Assembly: GCA_963969495.1 (NCBI GenBank)
Contig: OZ018333.1
Location: 17,949,937 to 18,013,936 of the forward strand
Source of the DNA: Ceratothoa steindachneri
Taxonomy: Eukaryota; Arthropoda; Malacostraca; Isopoda; Cymothoidae
Reading direction: 5' to 3'
DNA: 64,000 nt
Made by a program: the position numbers and the translations under genes
Notes under the pieces: generated by a model
Databases searched by the model: none
Told to the model about the DNA's origin: nothing
What the model saw: only the letters and a program-made list of their open reading frames with translations
Shown here: piece by piece, positions 53,096 through 63,967 of the stretch
Numbering within the stretch: position 1 is the stretch's first letter
Layout of the letters: each line of letters begins with the position of its first letter

Positions 53096-53788
53096 GACCT
53101 TGCCACTGATACGGACGAAGAGGGGCCAAAGTCGGCCTCGGGGCCTGGCGCGATCATACCTCCGCGAGGGGGGCTCCGCCCCCTCCGCCGCAGAATCTCT
53201 AAAACTCCCACCCCCGACGGAGGATCGCCCCCTCGGGAGGAACGAGGTGAGGAGGGGAACGAGCCCCCGACGCCAGAGACGAAGATCCGGGTGAAGAAGC
53301 ACAGTGTCGCTCTCCTGAGGAAGGCCCCCCGTCAGAGGGTGATGCGTATCGAAGGACTGGAGCCTGCTTCGGGGGTGACTGCCCCCAAGATGAGGCTGGA
53401 GGCTGGCCCCGAGGCTCCTTCGATCACTGTGTGTCCCGAGGGGGCACAGTCCCTCCGGCAGGAGGAGTTCATCGTGTCGTACGCGGACGAAGGGGTGGAC
53501 CCCGAGAAGGAGGGTGGAGAGCACGAGGTGGGGATCATCTACATCCCCTTCTCCCTCCCCCAAGAGGAGACCGACCCCACCCACGAGGGTTCCGCTGATG
53601 AGGGACACCCCCGCCTTAGCCCGGGGCCCGGCCAACCCCTCGAATCGGCCATGCTGCTCCAACCCCCTTACCCCCCGCAGCCGCGCCCCTGCGCCCCCGA
53701 TGAAGTGATCCGCCTCCCGGAGGTAGGGTCCTTTTTCGTCGGGGCCGACGACGCCTTCGTCGCCGCCTCATCCATATGGAGCATTTGA
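53096..53788 (+). CDS. ZNF341: ZNF341-like exon 13, last coding exon
   Basis: The acceptor is TTTCTCTGCCTAG; it starts in phase 0 and is open for 230 codons to a TGA at 53786-53788. It encodes a Pro/Glu-rich, partly basic C-terminal region: DLATDTDEEGPKSASGPG, RRRISKTPTPDGGSPPREER, then EFIVSYADEGVD, HEVGIIYIPFSLPQEETDP and the end FVAASSIWSI. There is no zinc finger. GC-rich coding composition contrasts with the intron. Similarity to the vertebrate C terminus is not evident, but this region is expected to vary. A further donor inside the exon cannot be excluded. Confidence 0.82.
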   Translation, partial: DLATDTDEEGPKSASGPGAIIPPRGGLRPLRRRISKTPTPDGGSPPREERGEEGNEPPTPETKIRVKKHSVALLRKAPRQRVMRIEGLEPASGVTAPKMRLEAGPEAPSITVCPEGAQSLRQEEFIVSYADEGVDPEKEGGEHEVGIIYIPFSLPQEETDPTHEGSADEGHPRLSPGPGQPLESAMLLQPPYPPQPRPCAPDEVIRLPEVGSFFVGADDAFVAASSIWSI

Positions 53789-54822
53789 ACCCTTCCCCCT
53801 TCAGCTCTCACCTCGAGAGGGGTTAACATAACATAACATACATAATTACACGGATGACAAAAGCCACAAGGGCCTATCAAAGGTCATCCCTTTACCATGG
53901 AAGAGGTCTCTCGACCGGATAATGAAAGTTGCATAAAGATCAGAATGATGATCGTCGGCACTCCCGTAGGGCAGCAGGGGCCAGATATAGTTGGAGAGGA
54001 AGTCAGACAGATGGGTGGTGTATGTGTGAAATGCTCTTTTCGCGCACACACACTAGTGAGCCGGAAACTGTTCGTGGCCCAAGGGAGATCTACCTGTTCC
54101 GTGTGAGGGGAGTATGGATTATGAAGCCCCTTTCTCCAAGTTCCCTGGATGGAAGGGCGATATGTTGTGTAAGAGAAGGGGTGGGGAGGAATAGAGCTGG
54201 CTTATTCGCGCCTCTGCCGCTCTGCGACTAGCTACCTACTTTGGCTGAAGTCGATTCTGCCAAGGATTCGAACCCGAAACCCTGGCGGTGGATCCGACGT
54301 CTTATCCATTACTGGGTCAGCGAGAATTGTTGGTGAATGTGTGGGTGAATCCTATATCAGTTGGGCATTACAACAATTCCTCCCCATCATAAGGGGCTTG
54401 ACGCACATAATTGCTACTAATAATCCCCCTCCCCCCTTCATGTTAAAGGTAAAAACTGATACTGAAGTTTCTACCCCCCTCCCCCTCTCTAAAACGCGTG
54501 AAGTGGAGGTGAATAGAGGCGATGAATCGACGACAACTCGGACCGTCTAGTTTACTTACTCCCGAGGCGCGACTGGGAGGAGGGGGGGGAGTGGAAAACT
54601 CTCCTGTAGGGACCACGGGATGGAGTCATTGCTCCACTCTGCATGGCAGAGAGTAACGATGCCCCCCCTTCCCTTCCCGTCGGAGGTGGTTTGTTGAATG
54701 CAATCCCGGTTTTTAAAGTTGCCAAAGATTTTATTTTTTATTGACTTTTTATCGGATTTTTTTGATAATTAAAAAATTTGTTATTCGCATTTTTAGTCTC
54801 CTTTGCCCCGATGGTGAATAAA
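53789..54822 (+). other. Probable 3'UTR with tRNA-SINE; AATAAA at 54817
   Basis: No splice or coding signal follows the stop. The first AATAAA on the plus strand that I see is at 54817-54822, about 1 kb downstream, with a G/T-containing stretch after it. A minus-strand SINE (53908-54324) would lie within this 3'UTR. A short AACAT repeat is at 53824-53842. Use of this poly(A) signal is inferred. Confidence 0.4.
53908..54324 (-). mobile_element. tRNA-derived SINE, copy 3 (best head)
   Basis: Read minus from 54324: GCTGACCCAGTAATGGATAA (A-box region), GACGTCGGATCC, then GGTTCGAATCC (perfect B box). The order and GGATAAG...GTCGGA resemble tRNA-Arg, but the anticodon arm is shortened, so it is not a functional tRNA. 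A body of about 330 bp follows, and a tail ATTCTGATCTTTATGC...TTTCATTATCC that recurs at 17003, 34083 and 37043. Confidence 0.7.
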
Positions 54823-55517
54823 GTACAGTTGACCGAAATAGTTATGTCACAATTTACACTAAATTTCGTCCCCAGTGTGATAATTTATTATTATTTTATG
54901 GGAGATGAAGTGTTTAGGGTGTGTGTTGTTGATAGCTCACAGGAGAAGATGTAAAGGAGATATTTTTGATCCTACAGCCTGCGCTGTAGTAGGTCCTACC
55001 AGTTACTCCGATCAGGTGGGGTCGCAGCAAAGGAGGGGTGACCTACCCTCCCTTCCCTGGGAGATTTAGCAGTCTCAATGAAACTGTCCTGAGGGACCAA
55101 GTTAGAGGTGAAGGAGGCCGTTGTATGCTGTGGGAATTTTATAGTCCCCCGCCCTCCTCCTTGTGCTAGCGGTTCATGCTAGCACAAGAAGTTCAATTGC
55201 AACTTAGCCCCCACCAAGATTGCACATGATAGTGGGGTGGGTCCCCGTCCAGGATTACATCCAGATGGGCTGGTTGTGTCATCTACTAGGAAATGACAAC
55301 AACTCTCTCTCTTGCCTTAGAGGGTGGATAGAGATTAAGAAAACCCTTCGCTTGCCAAAGCAGTACACAGCCATATGTACCCGAGAACGGCGACGAGGAG
55401 GTGGTCAACCGATTACACACTGAGTTAATTGTTTTCGGGGGATAATATCTTTCTTCCATCAATCGCGCCCCAACGCAGACGTCCCTTCAATGCTTAATCC
55501 TTTGCGAGCTGCGCGCG
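54823..55517 (+). repeat. Second copy of unnamed dispersed repeat
   Basis: 54945-55360 matches the two halves around the LINE fragment at 39.2-40.3 kb (TGATCCTACAGCCTGCGCTG, GGGACCAAGTTAGAGGTGAA, TTCAATTGCAACTTAG). In this copy the part between GTAGTAGGTCC and TCCTGAGGGACC is uninterrupted. The coding status is unknown; no ORF is conserved between the two copies. Confidence 0.68.
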
Positions 55518-55892
55518 TTAAAGGTTTGGGAGTGCATGGGCAATATATAACCTTAAGTCATAGAAGATAAGGTTACTTAGCCTCTGCCTCTCAACTGCTG
55601 GTGTACTATCTGCTCGTGGTCCCCCTCCCTTTAACTGAAGGTACGTCCAACGACCGAGTGCCGGGCGGTATAACCTGCCAACCCCACTGCCTTGTGGGAG
55701 CCCTGGAAGGGCCAAGGCTTCAGGAGTAACCCTGGAGACCAAATCTGCACGGTGCTCTTGTATTAGGCGATAGTTCAAGGAGGGACGGTTTTTTTCGGCA
55801 GAGCACTGCAACTTAAACCTGCTCCAGTCGTCCTGGATCATTTCCTTGCCACTGGACTCAGCAGGGGAAAGTGTGATGCGTGCCAACCACAC
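55518..55892 (-). other. Unrecognised 124-codon open frame
   Basis: On the minus strand, this frame begins MWLARITLSPAESSGKEM and contains CSAEKNRPSLNYRLIQEHRA and ALALPGLPQGSGVGRLYRP. The composition looks protein-like, but I recognise no family, and there is no intron or promoter evidence. It sits among transposon debris, so a relic of an unidentified element is the likeliest explanation. Confidence 0.3.
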
Positions 55893-56149
55893 CTTGGTGG
55901 GGAAAATGTTTGGTGATGTCCTTTAGGAATTTTGTTTCTGTGGTGCAATAAGAATGCCACCGCTGCTAGTTGTGCGTCGGTGGGTGCATGTCTGAGACTC
56001 TGACAATCGAGGTGCTTGGTGTTGTTAGTGCTGATTGGATATTGGTTATGGAGTGAAGTTTGTACTGTTGGAGTAATGGACTGTCTTAGTTGGGATAACT
56101 TCAGCGTCCGCTATATCTGATTGGTTTATTTGAGGGTGGGAAGGTTTAT
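55893..56149. other. Intergenic spacer
   Basis: Nothing recognised. Confidence 0.5.
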
Positions 56150-56398
56150 TTATGTTCTTCTCCAGCAATGTCGTTGCCGTGGGCCTAAGTAGTATTCTTA
56201 GAGCCCCCGACCGTTTTACTCACCATCTGCTTCCTTGGTTGTCAACCGAGTATGATGAGGCCATTGGAGAGAAGTGATATTCCTATTTACGCTGAGAGCG
56301 CAGCCCGAACGATTTAACCTAAAGTGAGTTTCGTCAATCGCGCTAGGCTCCGGTATGTTTCGAAATGCCCGCCACTTCTTTGCTGGCATACTTGTTAT
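56150..56398 (+). mobile_element. LINE ORF2 fragment (between endonuclease and RT)
   Basis: TCTTCTCCAGCAATGTCGTT, GCCGTGGGCCTAAGTAGTAT and CCGAACGATTTAACC align to D 25660-25900. It is decayed, with stops, and belongs to the older subfamily. It is directly followed by a minus-strand fragment of the same family. Confidence 0.78.
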
Positions 56399-56742
56399 TT
56401 ATAACAAACCGACAAAAAAAGAGCATGCGCTGGCTTCGTAGTGAAGCTGGCATTCCCCCAGCGCCCGAGCGTGCACCAAAAAAGACTATATAAAGTGCAG
56501 GAGGCCAACCTCCTGTAAAAAATATATATACCGCAGTCAGGTTTGAAAGAGCACGCCATGAGCGCTAGGGACAAGTGATAGCGAACTTGCTCGTCCCGGT
56601 ACCAGGATAAGTAACGCGTGCTAGATCCCACAGAGTGGGTCATTCGAAAAGAATATGCCGAGCAGTACGGACACCACTCAGTCAGCGCAGTAAGGTTGAA
56701 GGGGCGTTCCTTTAGATGGTCTTTGTGATGATGACGTGTCAT
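56399..56742 (-). mobile_element. LINE ORF2 C-terminal fragment, opposite strand
   Basis: Read minus, it gives CPYCSAYSFRMTHSVG (Cys block region), then TRYLSWYRDEQVRYHLSLAL and a FYRRLASCTLYS ending, aligning to the family C terminus (compare WRRLASSTLF at 39.6 kb). Head-to-head with the previous fragment, it suggests an inversion within one old copy. Confidence 0.72.
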
Positions 56743-57000
56743 TGTGGTGCCTTTAATTTTACGGAATCCGAACTGGGATTTGTTGTAGAGATTGTTTTGG
56801 ATGATATAGTCTATGTATCATGTTGAAGATTTTCTGGAAGACTTTTCCGATGAAGTTCAGAAGTGAGATAGGTCTGTAACTGGAGAGGGGATCCGGTGGT
56901 TTACTTGAAGAAGGAATGAAGATCATTTTTGCTTGTTTCAAGTCATCTGGGAAGTATCCGGTATTCAGACAAGCATTGAATGTGTTTTTTTATAGATTCA
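56743..57000 (-). pseudogene. Fragment of a different non-LTR reverse transcriptase
   Basis: Read minus from about 56990, it gives NACLNTGYFPDDLKQAKMIF, then IPSSSKPPDPLSSYRPISLL and NFIGKVFQKIFN. This is the conserved start of the RT domain (KxAxxIxIPK...SYRPISLL...GKxxEK) of a Jockey- or RTE-like element, distinct from the dominant family. Only about 75 codons remain. Confidence 0.72.
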
Positions 57001-58000
57001 AACACTCATTTTTGCAAAAGAAATATTACAAAATAGATTATAATTACACAACATTCATTTAACTCATATTTCTCATTATTTTACCCTTTTGATCCACTCT
57101 GCCTCAGAGGAAAACACTAGCAATGAAGACAAAACAAACGAGAACAGCAACAAGAGAAGTGAGACAGCTTAACTTAACCTCAAAGTATATATCAACGACG
57201 AATACCCTCTACCCAGAGGGGGGAAAGGGCCGATATCATTAAGACCCTAAAGGTAGGCGCATACAAATGGGCCTATAAATAGAAAAAAAAAACATGCGAG
57301 GAGGACGAACGTGAGATAGAGAAGATGCTTCTTCAGAATAGAATTAGAATATATTCTGTGACTGAGACACAATGAAACGTGACACGTTCCACGTAATTCA
57401 AACCAGCCAGTTTGGAAGTGGACAATATATTTTCATGTGATGCCCGCCAAACGATTAAGAACGCCTGACTCGATCAAGTGGAAAATGGAAGGAGAAGAAA
57501 GCTCAAGATTCTGCAAACAAATAGAGATGGCGGAATCGGAAAGCCATCATACAGACAGAGAGAAAATCAAAGATATTTGACTATACCGTACGGAATGCCG
57601 ATCCAACAGGTGGCGCACTTGACAGAAAGGCAGAAGCAATTAGAAGAAACATTGTAGCATGTGACATCTTTGCAAGCTCCTACAAAGTGCGTAAAGAGGC
57701 ATTTTACAATTTCCCGTCTGAGAAGATTATGCATCTCGCCACAAAATCCATTTTTGTACGACCTTTGATACCATAACGGTTACCTCAAGATCAAAATACG
57801 ACCCCTCTCAACCACCAACCAATCAAAACCTTTGTACAACCCAATTCGAAATTAACCAATCAGAATAGACTTTCCCGTTTCCCGAGTCCCGAGCGCGTTT
57901 TAAAGAACACTTTTATTGAATTAGCGCTCCAGAGAAGTCCTGATTTTATAACTTCAAAAACGTCGTGGCTGTACTATACTATATTCTATATAATTCCCAC

Positions 58001-58002
<2 letters not shown>
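57001..58002. other. Intergenic spacer, nothing recognised
   Basis: A/G-rich sequence without significant ORFs, repeat ends or RNA-like motifs that I can identify. Confidence 0.5.

Positions 58003-58073
<71 letters not shown>
58003..58073. repeat. (TA)n microsatellite
   Basis: Uninterrupted AT dinucleotide run of 71 bp at the outer edge of the left palindrome arm. Confidence 0.99.
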
Positions 58074-58077
<4 letters not shown>

Positions 58078-58919
58078 CAACAAGGGTTGGTAACCATGAC
58101 TTAAGTCGAGAGATTGGTACACCCGCTCTCCCAAGCGTCTTAAAATCCACCCATGAGATTCATGATTCATTCGCATTGCTGCCCTCGCATCTCTGAATCA
58201 GACCCATTTAACTCTGTTAAAATCTATTTAACTATAATCACTTATCATCCAATTACCTACAAAATCCATTTACCAATTTATAATTTATTTAATATTTATC
58301 AAAATATTTACCAATTACTATTTATCAAACAATTTACCAATTAATAATTACCAATCAAATTACCAATATTTTCCAATTACTATTTATTAACTATAAATAA
58401 TTACTAATTGACAATCAATTTCCCAATTATTATAATTCCCATTTAACAATTAATTTATCAAACATTTTTCACTACCCAATCTAATTATCAATCATCAACT
58501 GTTATACTCAATTTACAATGTACTATTTAACGATTATCCAATTTATTTAACAATTACTACCTACTAATTACTTATAATACAATCTATTTAACTATTATCC
58601 AATTACCAATTATATCCTAATTATCAATCATCATATGTTGTACTCTAATTACCAAACTATATTTATCAATTGTAAATCCATTCTCGTTAACTCATGCAAA
58701 TTTAATTCACACGCGTAATTCAATCCAATCATAAACTGTTACTGTATAAATTCACCTTTCAATAATAATTGTTTATTCAATAATATATATTTTTGTTAAC
58801 TCTTTGTTTTTAATGCACGTTTTCCCAACGTCCCTGAAATTTAGTTCTAAAGAAGTTCGTCTGCAAAATTTAGATTTCGCGTTAGCATTTAACTTCATTC
58901 TATTGAATAACGAAATATA
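58074..58919 (+). repeat. Left arm of 0.85-kb palindrome
   Basis: It matches the reverse complement of 59667-60526 along its length, for example GGGTTGGTAACCATGACTTA at the outer end, AATTCACACGCGTAATTCAA in the middle and AATAACGAAATATAG at the inner end. The two arms differ by substitutions and small indels, and about 90 bp near 60325-60410 is present only in the right arm. Confidence 0.9.
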
Positions 58920-58986
58920 GTTTTTTATGTTTATTGTAATGAGAGCTACGAGTTTCTAAGATATTACCGCAATATTCATCTAAAAC

Positions 58987-58991
<5 letters not shown>

Positions 58992-59067
<76 letters not shown>
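58992..59067. repeat. (TA)n microsatellite in palindrome loop
   Basis: 76-bp TA run inside the loop, close to the inner end of the left arm. Confidence 0.99.
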
Positions 59068-59069
<2 letters not shown>

Positions 59070-59199
59070 TAGGTTGTGGCTTAGCTTAGTTCGTGAATAT
59101 ATTTTATTTAAGCCCTATTTTATATCTTATTCACTCTATAATATCCATCTTATATAGCTTATTCCTCTTAACTTCATAATCAACCTGGGACCTCCCAAA

Positions 59200-59484
59200 T
59201 TAAAGCTTGAAAGCTTGCCTCAACTCCTCCCCCCCACATGCATCATTTATCCCACTTTGTAACAAAATTGCCCGAAACAAAGTAAATATACTAATTGGGA
59301 CTTTTTGCGTGATGCTTATTATGCACTCTTGATCGGTTATGGCGTGATGTGCCATCAAAACCTCGCATATTTCGAGCCACGTGTTCGGATCGGTCGCATC
59401 GAAAGTGGGAAGATTGATTGAAGTGTGGTTGGTGCTCCGTGCGCTGACGTCCTGGTTTATAGCTGCAGGATGACTAATTGCCAT
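59200..59484 (-). pseudogene. Gag-like fragment in palindrome loop
   Basis: A 94-codon frame on the minus strand reads INLPTFDATDPNTWLEICEV, then LMAHHAITDQECIISITQKV and LFRAILLQSG. This pattern (LPxFxxxDPxxWLxxxEV) resembles the N-terminal part of Ty3/gypsy gag proteins, though the match is short. If right, the right palindrome arm lies where a 5' LTR would be. There is no more of the polyprotein on this strand. Confidence 0.45.
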
Positions 59485-59666
59485 GGATGACGCACATGTG
59501 GTCGTGAAAGTTGAGGAGGCCTAGCTCGCTAGCGTGGTCGAGGCAGTTAAGGTAAACGTCGGGGCTTGACTATTTATGGCTAAGGGATGTGTTATAGGGT
59601 TTTAGGTGATTATTGCATCAATGCACTACATAGCGCTGATCACAATAACCCCCCCCCCTCCCCAAC

Positions 59667-60647
<981 letters not shown>

Positions 60648-60940
60648 AAATATAAATATTTGCACTTGTAGGGGGTATAGACCGCTACAGTGTGCCTTTG
60701 AAACTTCCGGTTAAGAAAATAAATGATGAGGTGGAAGTAAGGTGAAAACAAACTTACAGTAAAAACGACAGAAGGGTGGGGTGTAAGCCGCGCCGGAGTT
60801 AGTTATAAAGAGAAGCGGCTGAGTTTGTGGTTGACACGCGTAATCTCACGTGGAAAGAATAATATAATTTTTACGTAACTAGACGTTAAACTATATTATA
60901 CTTAATTGAAACAAAGAAAGGGCCTAGGGCACCAATTATA

Positions 60941-61040
60941 GCTTATGTGATGATTGGTTTAATGAAAAATATGCCTAGATAGCAGCCATTAAACCTTGCT
61001 ATATGAATTTAAAGATAAAAATGCGTTGTAAGAGAAAACC
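60941..61040 (+). repeat. 100-bp direct repeat, left copy
   Basis: GCTTATGTGATGATTGGTTT...TAAAAATGCGTTGTAAGAGA matches 62677-62775 with few differences. The two copies bracket the gypsy pol fragment exactly: coding similarity starts just after this copy. Confidence 0.92.
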
Positions 61041-62715
61041 TTCACGGACTCGTCATCTTGAATTCATCATGCAGTTAACGAACCATATTCGCTGTTCCTG
61101 GTTCTTCAAACGTCGTACCAGACGCGCTCTCCCATTTCAGCGATTGCGGGCACGCAACTCTCCTGCATTGCGCCCATCGATCATGCGGCAATAGTGATTG
61201 CCCAGGAACAAGATGAAGACACGAAATCGCTGCGTCACTTTTCTCAACTCGTCGTTCGTGAGATCGATTTGCCAGGCAGGACTTCCAGGCGCATCCTGGT
61301 TGACTACTCATTACCTGACTGTCATCGTCCTCTCATTCCTCTCGCTTAACGTCGGTGCATTTTCGAACAAATTCACGGTCTCTCTCATCCTGGTGTCAAT
61401 ACCACATGCAAGCTCGTTGCACAACGCTTCGTTTCGCGAGGTATGAATGCCGACGTGGCAAAATGGACTCGCTCATGCCTGCCATGCCAGCGCGCCAAAG
61501 CCCATCGCCACACGCAAGCTCATCTGGTCTCTTTTCCTCTTCCTTCGTCGAGTTTTGATGCTGTTCACGTCGATCTAGTAGGTCTTCTTCCTTACTCACG
61601 TGGTTGCAATTATCTTCGCACCATGATCGATCGTTTTTATCGTTGGCCAGAGGCAGTTCCCACCTCGGACATCAGAGCTTCTACAGTCACTCGAGCCTTC
61701 GTCTTAACATGGGTTGCTCGTTTTGGTGTTTTCCTTGACGATCATGACTGATCGTGGAGGCCAATTTGAATCCTACCAATGGGATGCACTTATGGCAGTG
61801 TTTGGTTCCTTTCGCCTTCGTACCACAAGCTACCACCCCTAAAGCAACTCGGCCGTCGAACGTTTGCATCGGACGCTCAAGGCAGGCTTACGCTCCACCG
61901 ATCCCAATAACACTTGGGTGGACAAGCTACCTTTGATTGTTTTGGGCATTTGTTCGTCCTTGAAAGAGGATTTGGCCTGCTCTGCAGCGGAACTAGTTTA
62001 CGGTATTCAACTTCGTCTTCCTGGTCAATTCTTTTCTTCTTCTAACCGACCTCTACCTGCTTCTTATGTACACGATTTTGTACGGGTAATGGCTGAGGTT
62101 AAGCCTACCGCCCCTAGAGTGCCTGCTAATCAGAGATCTTTCACGCCGAAAGAAATGTCAACTTGTTCCCATGTCTTTGTCCGGTGCGATTCTACTCGCT
62201 CCTCATTAAAACCCGTTTATGACAGACCCTTTCTTGTTATCTTTTGGAAGCAGAAATTCTATGTACTGCAGTTTGGCGCCAAGTAAGATAATGTTTCTTT
62301 GGTTCGCTTGAAACCTGCCTTTATTGATGCTGTTCATTCTGAGCACTCCTCATTTTCCTCTTCTATCTCTAATAATGGTCCAGTGATTCCCCTACTTCAT
62401 CATCCTCTAACTTCAAACCCAATCTCCTCTACCTCGCCAATATCTCACTCTCCTTCTCGATTGCTGCCGCATCCTCTTTTGTTTCAGAAAACCTCGCCGT
62501 CACAGCTGTCCAGTCAGGAGACCATCCCTCCACCTCTGGTCACCCTGCAACCAGCAAGCCAGGCACAGAGCGTCATGCTATCGTCATACGCCAGCTCGGA
62601 GAGGTCACCCAAACGGATCACCATCAATCCGTCCACTTTTGCCAGTGACAGTGCCTCGCCCGCATTTTGTGCAATTAGCTTATGTGATGATTGGTTTAAT
62701 GATAAACTTGCCTAG
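61036..62715 (+). pseudogene. Ty3/gypsy pol fragment (RNase H end and integrase), broken
   Basis: The order is: RNase H tail (RHLEFI, SSNVVPDALSHFS in another frame), linker (AIVIAQEQDEDTKSLRHFSQ), the HHCC zinc-binding block (HGLSHPG...CLPCQRAK), and the integrase core. The core shows the first Asp in FDAVHVDLVGLLPYSRGCNY, the second Asp in TDRGGQFESY (after a frameshift at about 61743) and the Glu in SAVERLHRTLKAGLRSTDPN. A C-terminal domain follows (PYDRPF-like PVYDRPFLVIFW; SLVRLKPAFIDA). Frameshifts and stops occur near 61200, 61350, 61743, 61845 and 62284. Protease and RT are absent, so this is a truncated, dead element. Confidence 0.85.
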
Positions 62716-62775
62716 ATAGCAGCCATTAAACCTTGCTATATAAATTTAAAGATAAAAATGCGTTGGAAGAGAAAA
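62677..62775 (+). repeat. 100-bp direct repeat, right copy
   Basis: Matches 60941-61040. The pol frame ends inside it (TAG at 62713-62715), and the A-rich AATTTAAAGATAAAAATGCG segment follows. Confidence 0.92.
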
Positions 62776-62924
62776 CGTGAGAGGATAACTAATTCAGCCG
62801 TGATTGTTTCAAGAGTACTGACGCATAATTTTTAACAAGATTTATTGAACTAACAAATAACAAGGAGATATTGCTTAATAATTGAATAGGATAATACGGT
62901 TATTTAATTGGATATTATGGCCAA

Positions 62925-62926
<2 letters not shown>

Positions 62927-62975
<49 letters not shown>
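62927..62975. repeat. (TA)n microsatellite
   Basis: TA run of 49 bp. Confidence 0.98.
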
Positions 62976-62979
<4 letters not shown>

Positions 62980-63023
62980 AATATAGGGAAATGGCCGATG
63001 ATTATAATGTTTAGAGGAATAAG

Positions 63024-63085
<62 letters not shown>
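63024..63085. repeat. (TA)n microsatellite
   Basis: TA run of 62 bp adjoining the left arm of the small palindrome. Confidence 0.98.
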
Positions 63086-63087
<2 letters not shown>

Positions 63088-63095
63088 TATTAAAG

Positions 63096-63434
63096 GGCAC
63101 AGCTGTGGCAGCGTTATTAATTTTCTTAATATTTCTTACAAGTTTTTTAACGGGGTCTTCGAGACGAGAAAAAACATCCGTGAATTACATTCTTTATTCC
63201 TCCAAAATCACAGAAGATTGCGGTTGGCCGAGGCCGTCATCATTCCAATGAAGAAACCGGCAACTAACGTGCAACTTCACCCGGAAGATGACTTAACATG
63301 GTCGAAAGATATCTAGGAATATAGAATGTCATTCGCTGATGTTTTTACTCGCCTCGAAGATCCCATTAAAAAACTTGTAAGAAATATTAAGCAAATACAA
63401 GTTAAAATTAATAATGCTGCCACAGCTGTGGACA
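63096..63434. mobile_element. Small palindrome, possible Penelope-like element tip
   Basis: 63098-63200 is the reverse complement of 63325-63434 with minor changes (GCACAGCTGTGGCAGCGTTA against TAATGCTGCCACAGCTGTG). The spacer, read plus, gives NHRRLRLAEAVIIPMKKPAT and then NVQLHPEDDLTW before a stop. That resembles the C-terminal tail of the GIY-YIG domain of Penelope-like elements (LxEAxxIKxxKPxxN). Penelope-like elements are known for repeats in both orientations, which would explain the arms. The arms are directly visible; the family call is an inference from a short match. Confidence 0.42.
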
Positions 63435-63469
63435 TCAATAAGACCTGCATACAACATGGCCTTTTAGCT

Positions 63470-63894
<425 letters not shown>

Positions 63895-63965
<71 letters not shown>
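63895..63965. repeat. (TA)n microsatellite
   Basis: TA run at the right edge of the MITE. The remaining 35 bases of the window are AT-rich. Confidence 0.98.

Positions 63966-63967
<2 letters not shown>

Larger units (their letters stand above)
3002..53788 (+). other. ZNF341: ZNF341-like C2H2 zinc-finger gene, 13 visible coding exons
   Basis: Thirteen exons with AG...GT borders join in frame: 2600 exon bases plus one base carried in from an upstream exon give 867 codons including the stop. Finger order and linkers follow vertebrate ZNF341: an N-terminal C2HC finger, then a block with [20 protein letters not shown] and [12 protein letters not shown], then fingers with unusual spacing such as the x4 Cys pair in exon 9. 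In humans ZNF341 is a nuclear transcription factor that activates STAT1 and STAT3; the role in this animal is inferred only from orthology. Introns are 0.5-14.3 kb and full of transposons. The first visible exon starts in phase 1, so the start codon and promoter are upstream and not identified. The two last fingers of the vertebrate protein are not seen. Confidence 0.88.

Noticed and set aside
54250..54324. Functional tRNA-Arg gene on the minus strand
   Set aside because: The A- and B-box regions are present, but the anticodon arm is shortened and the acceptor ends do not pair; it is the head of a SINE.
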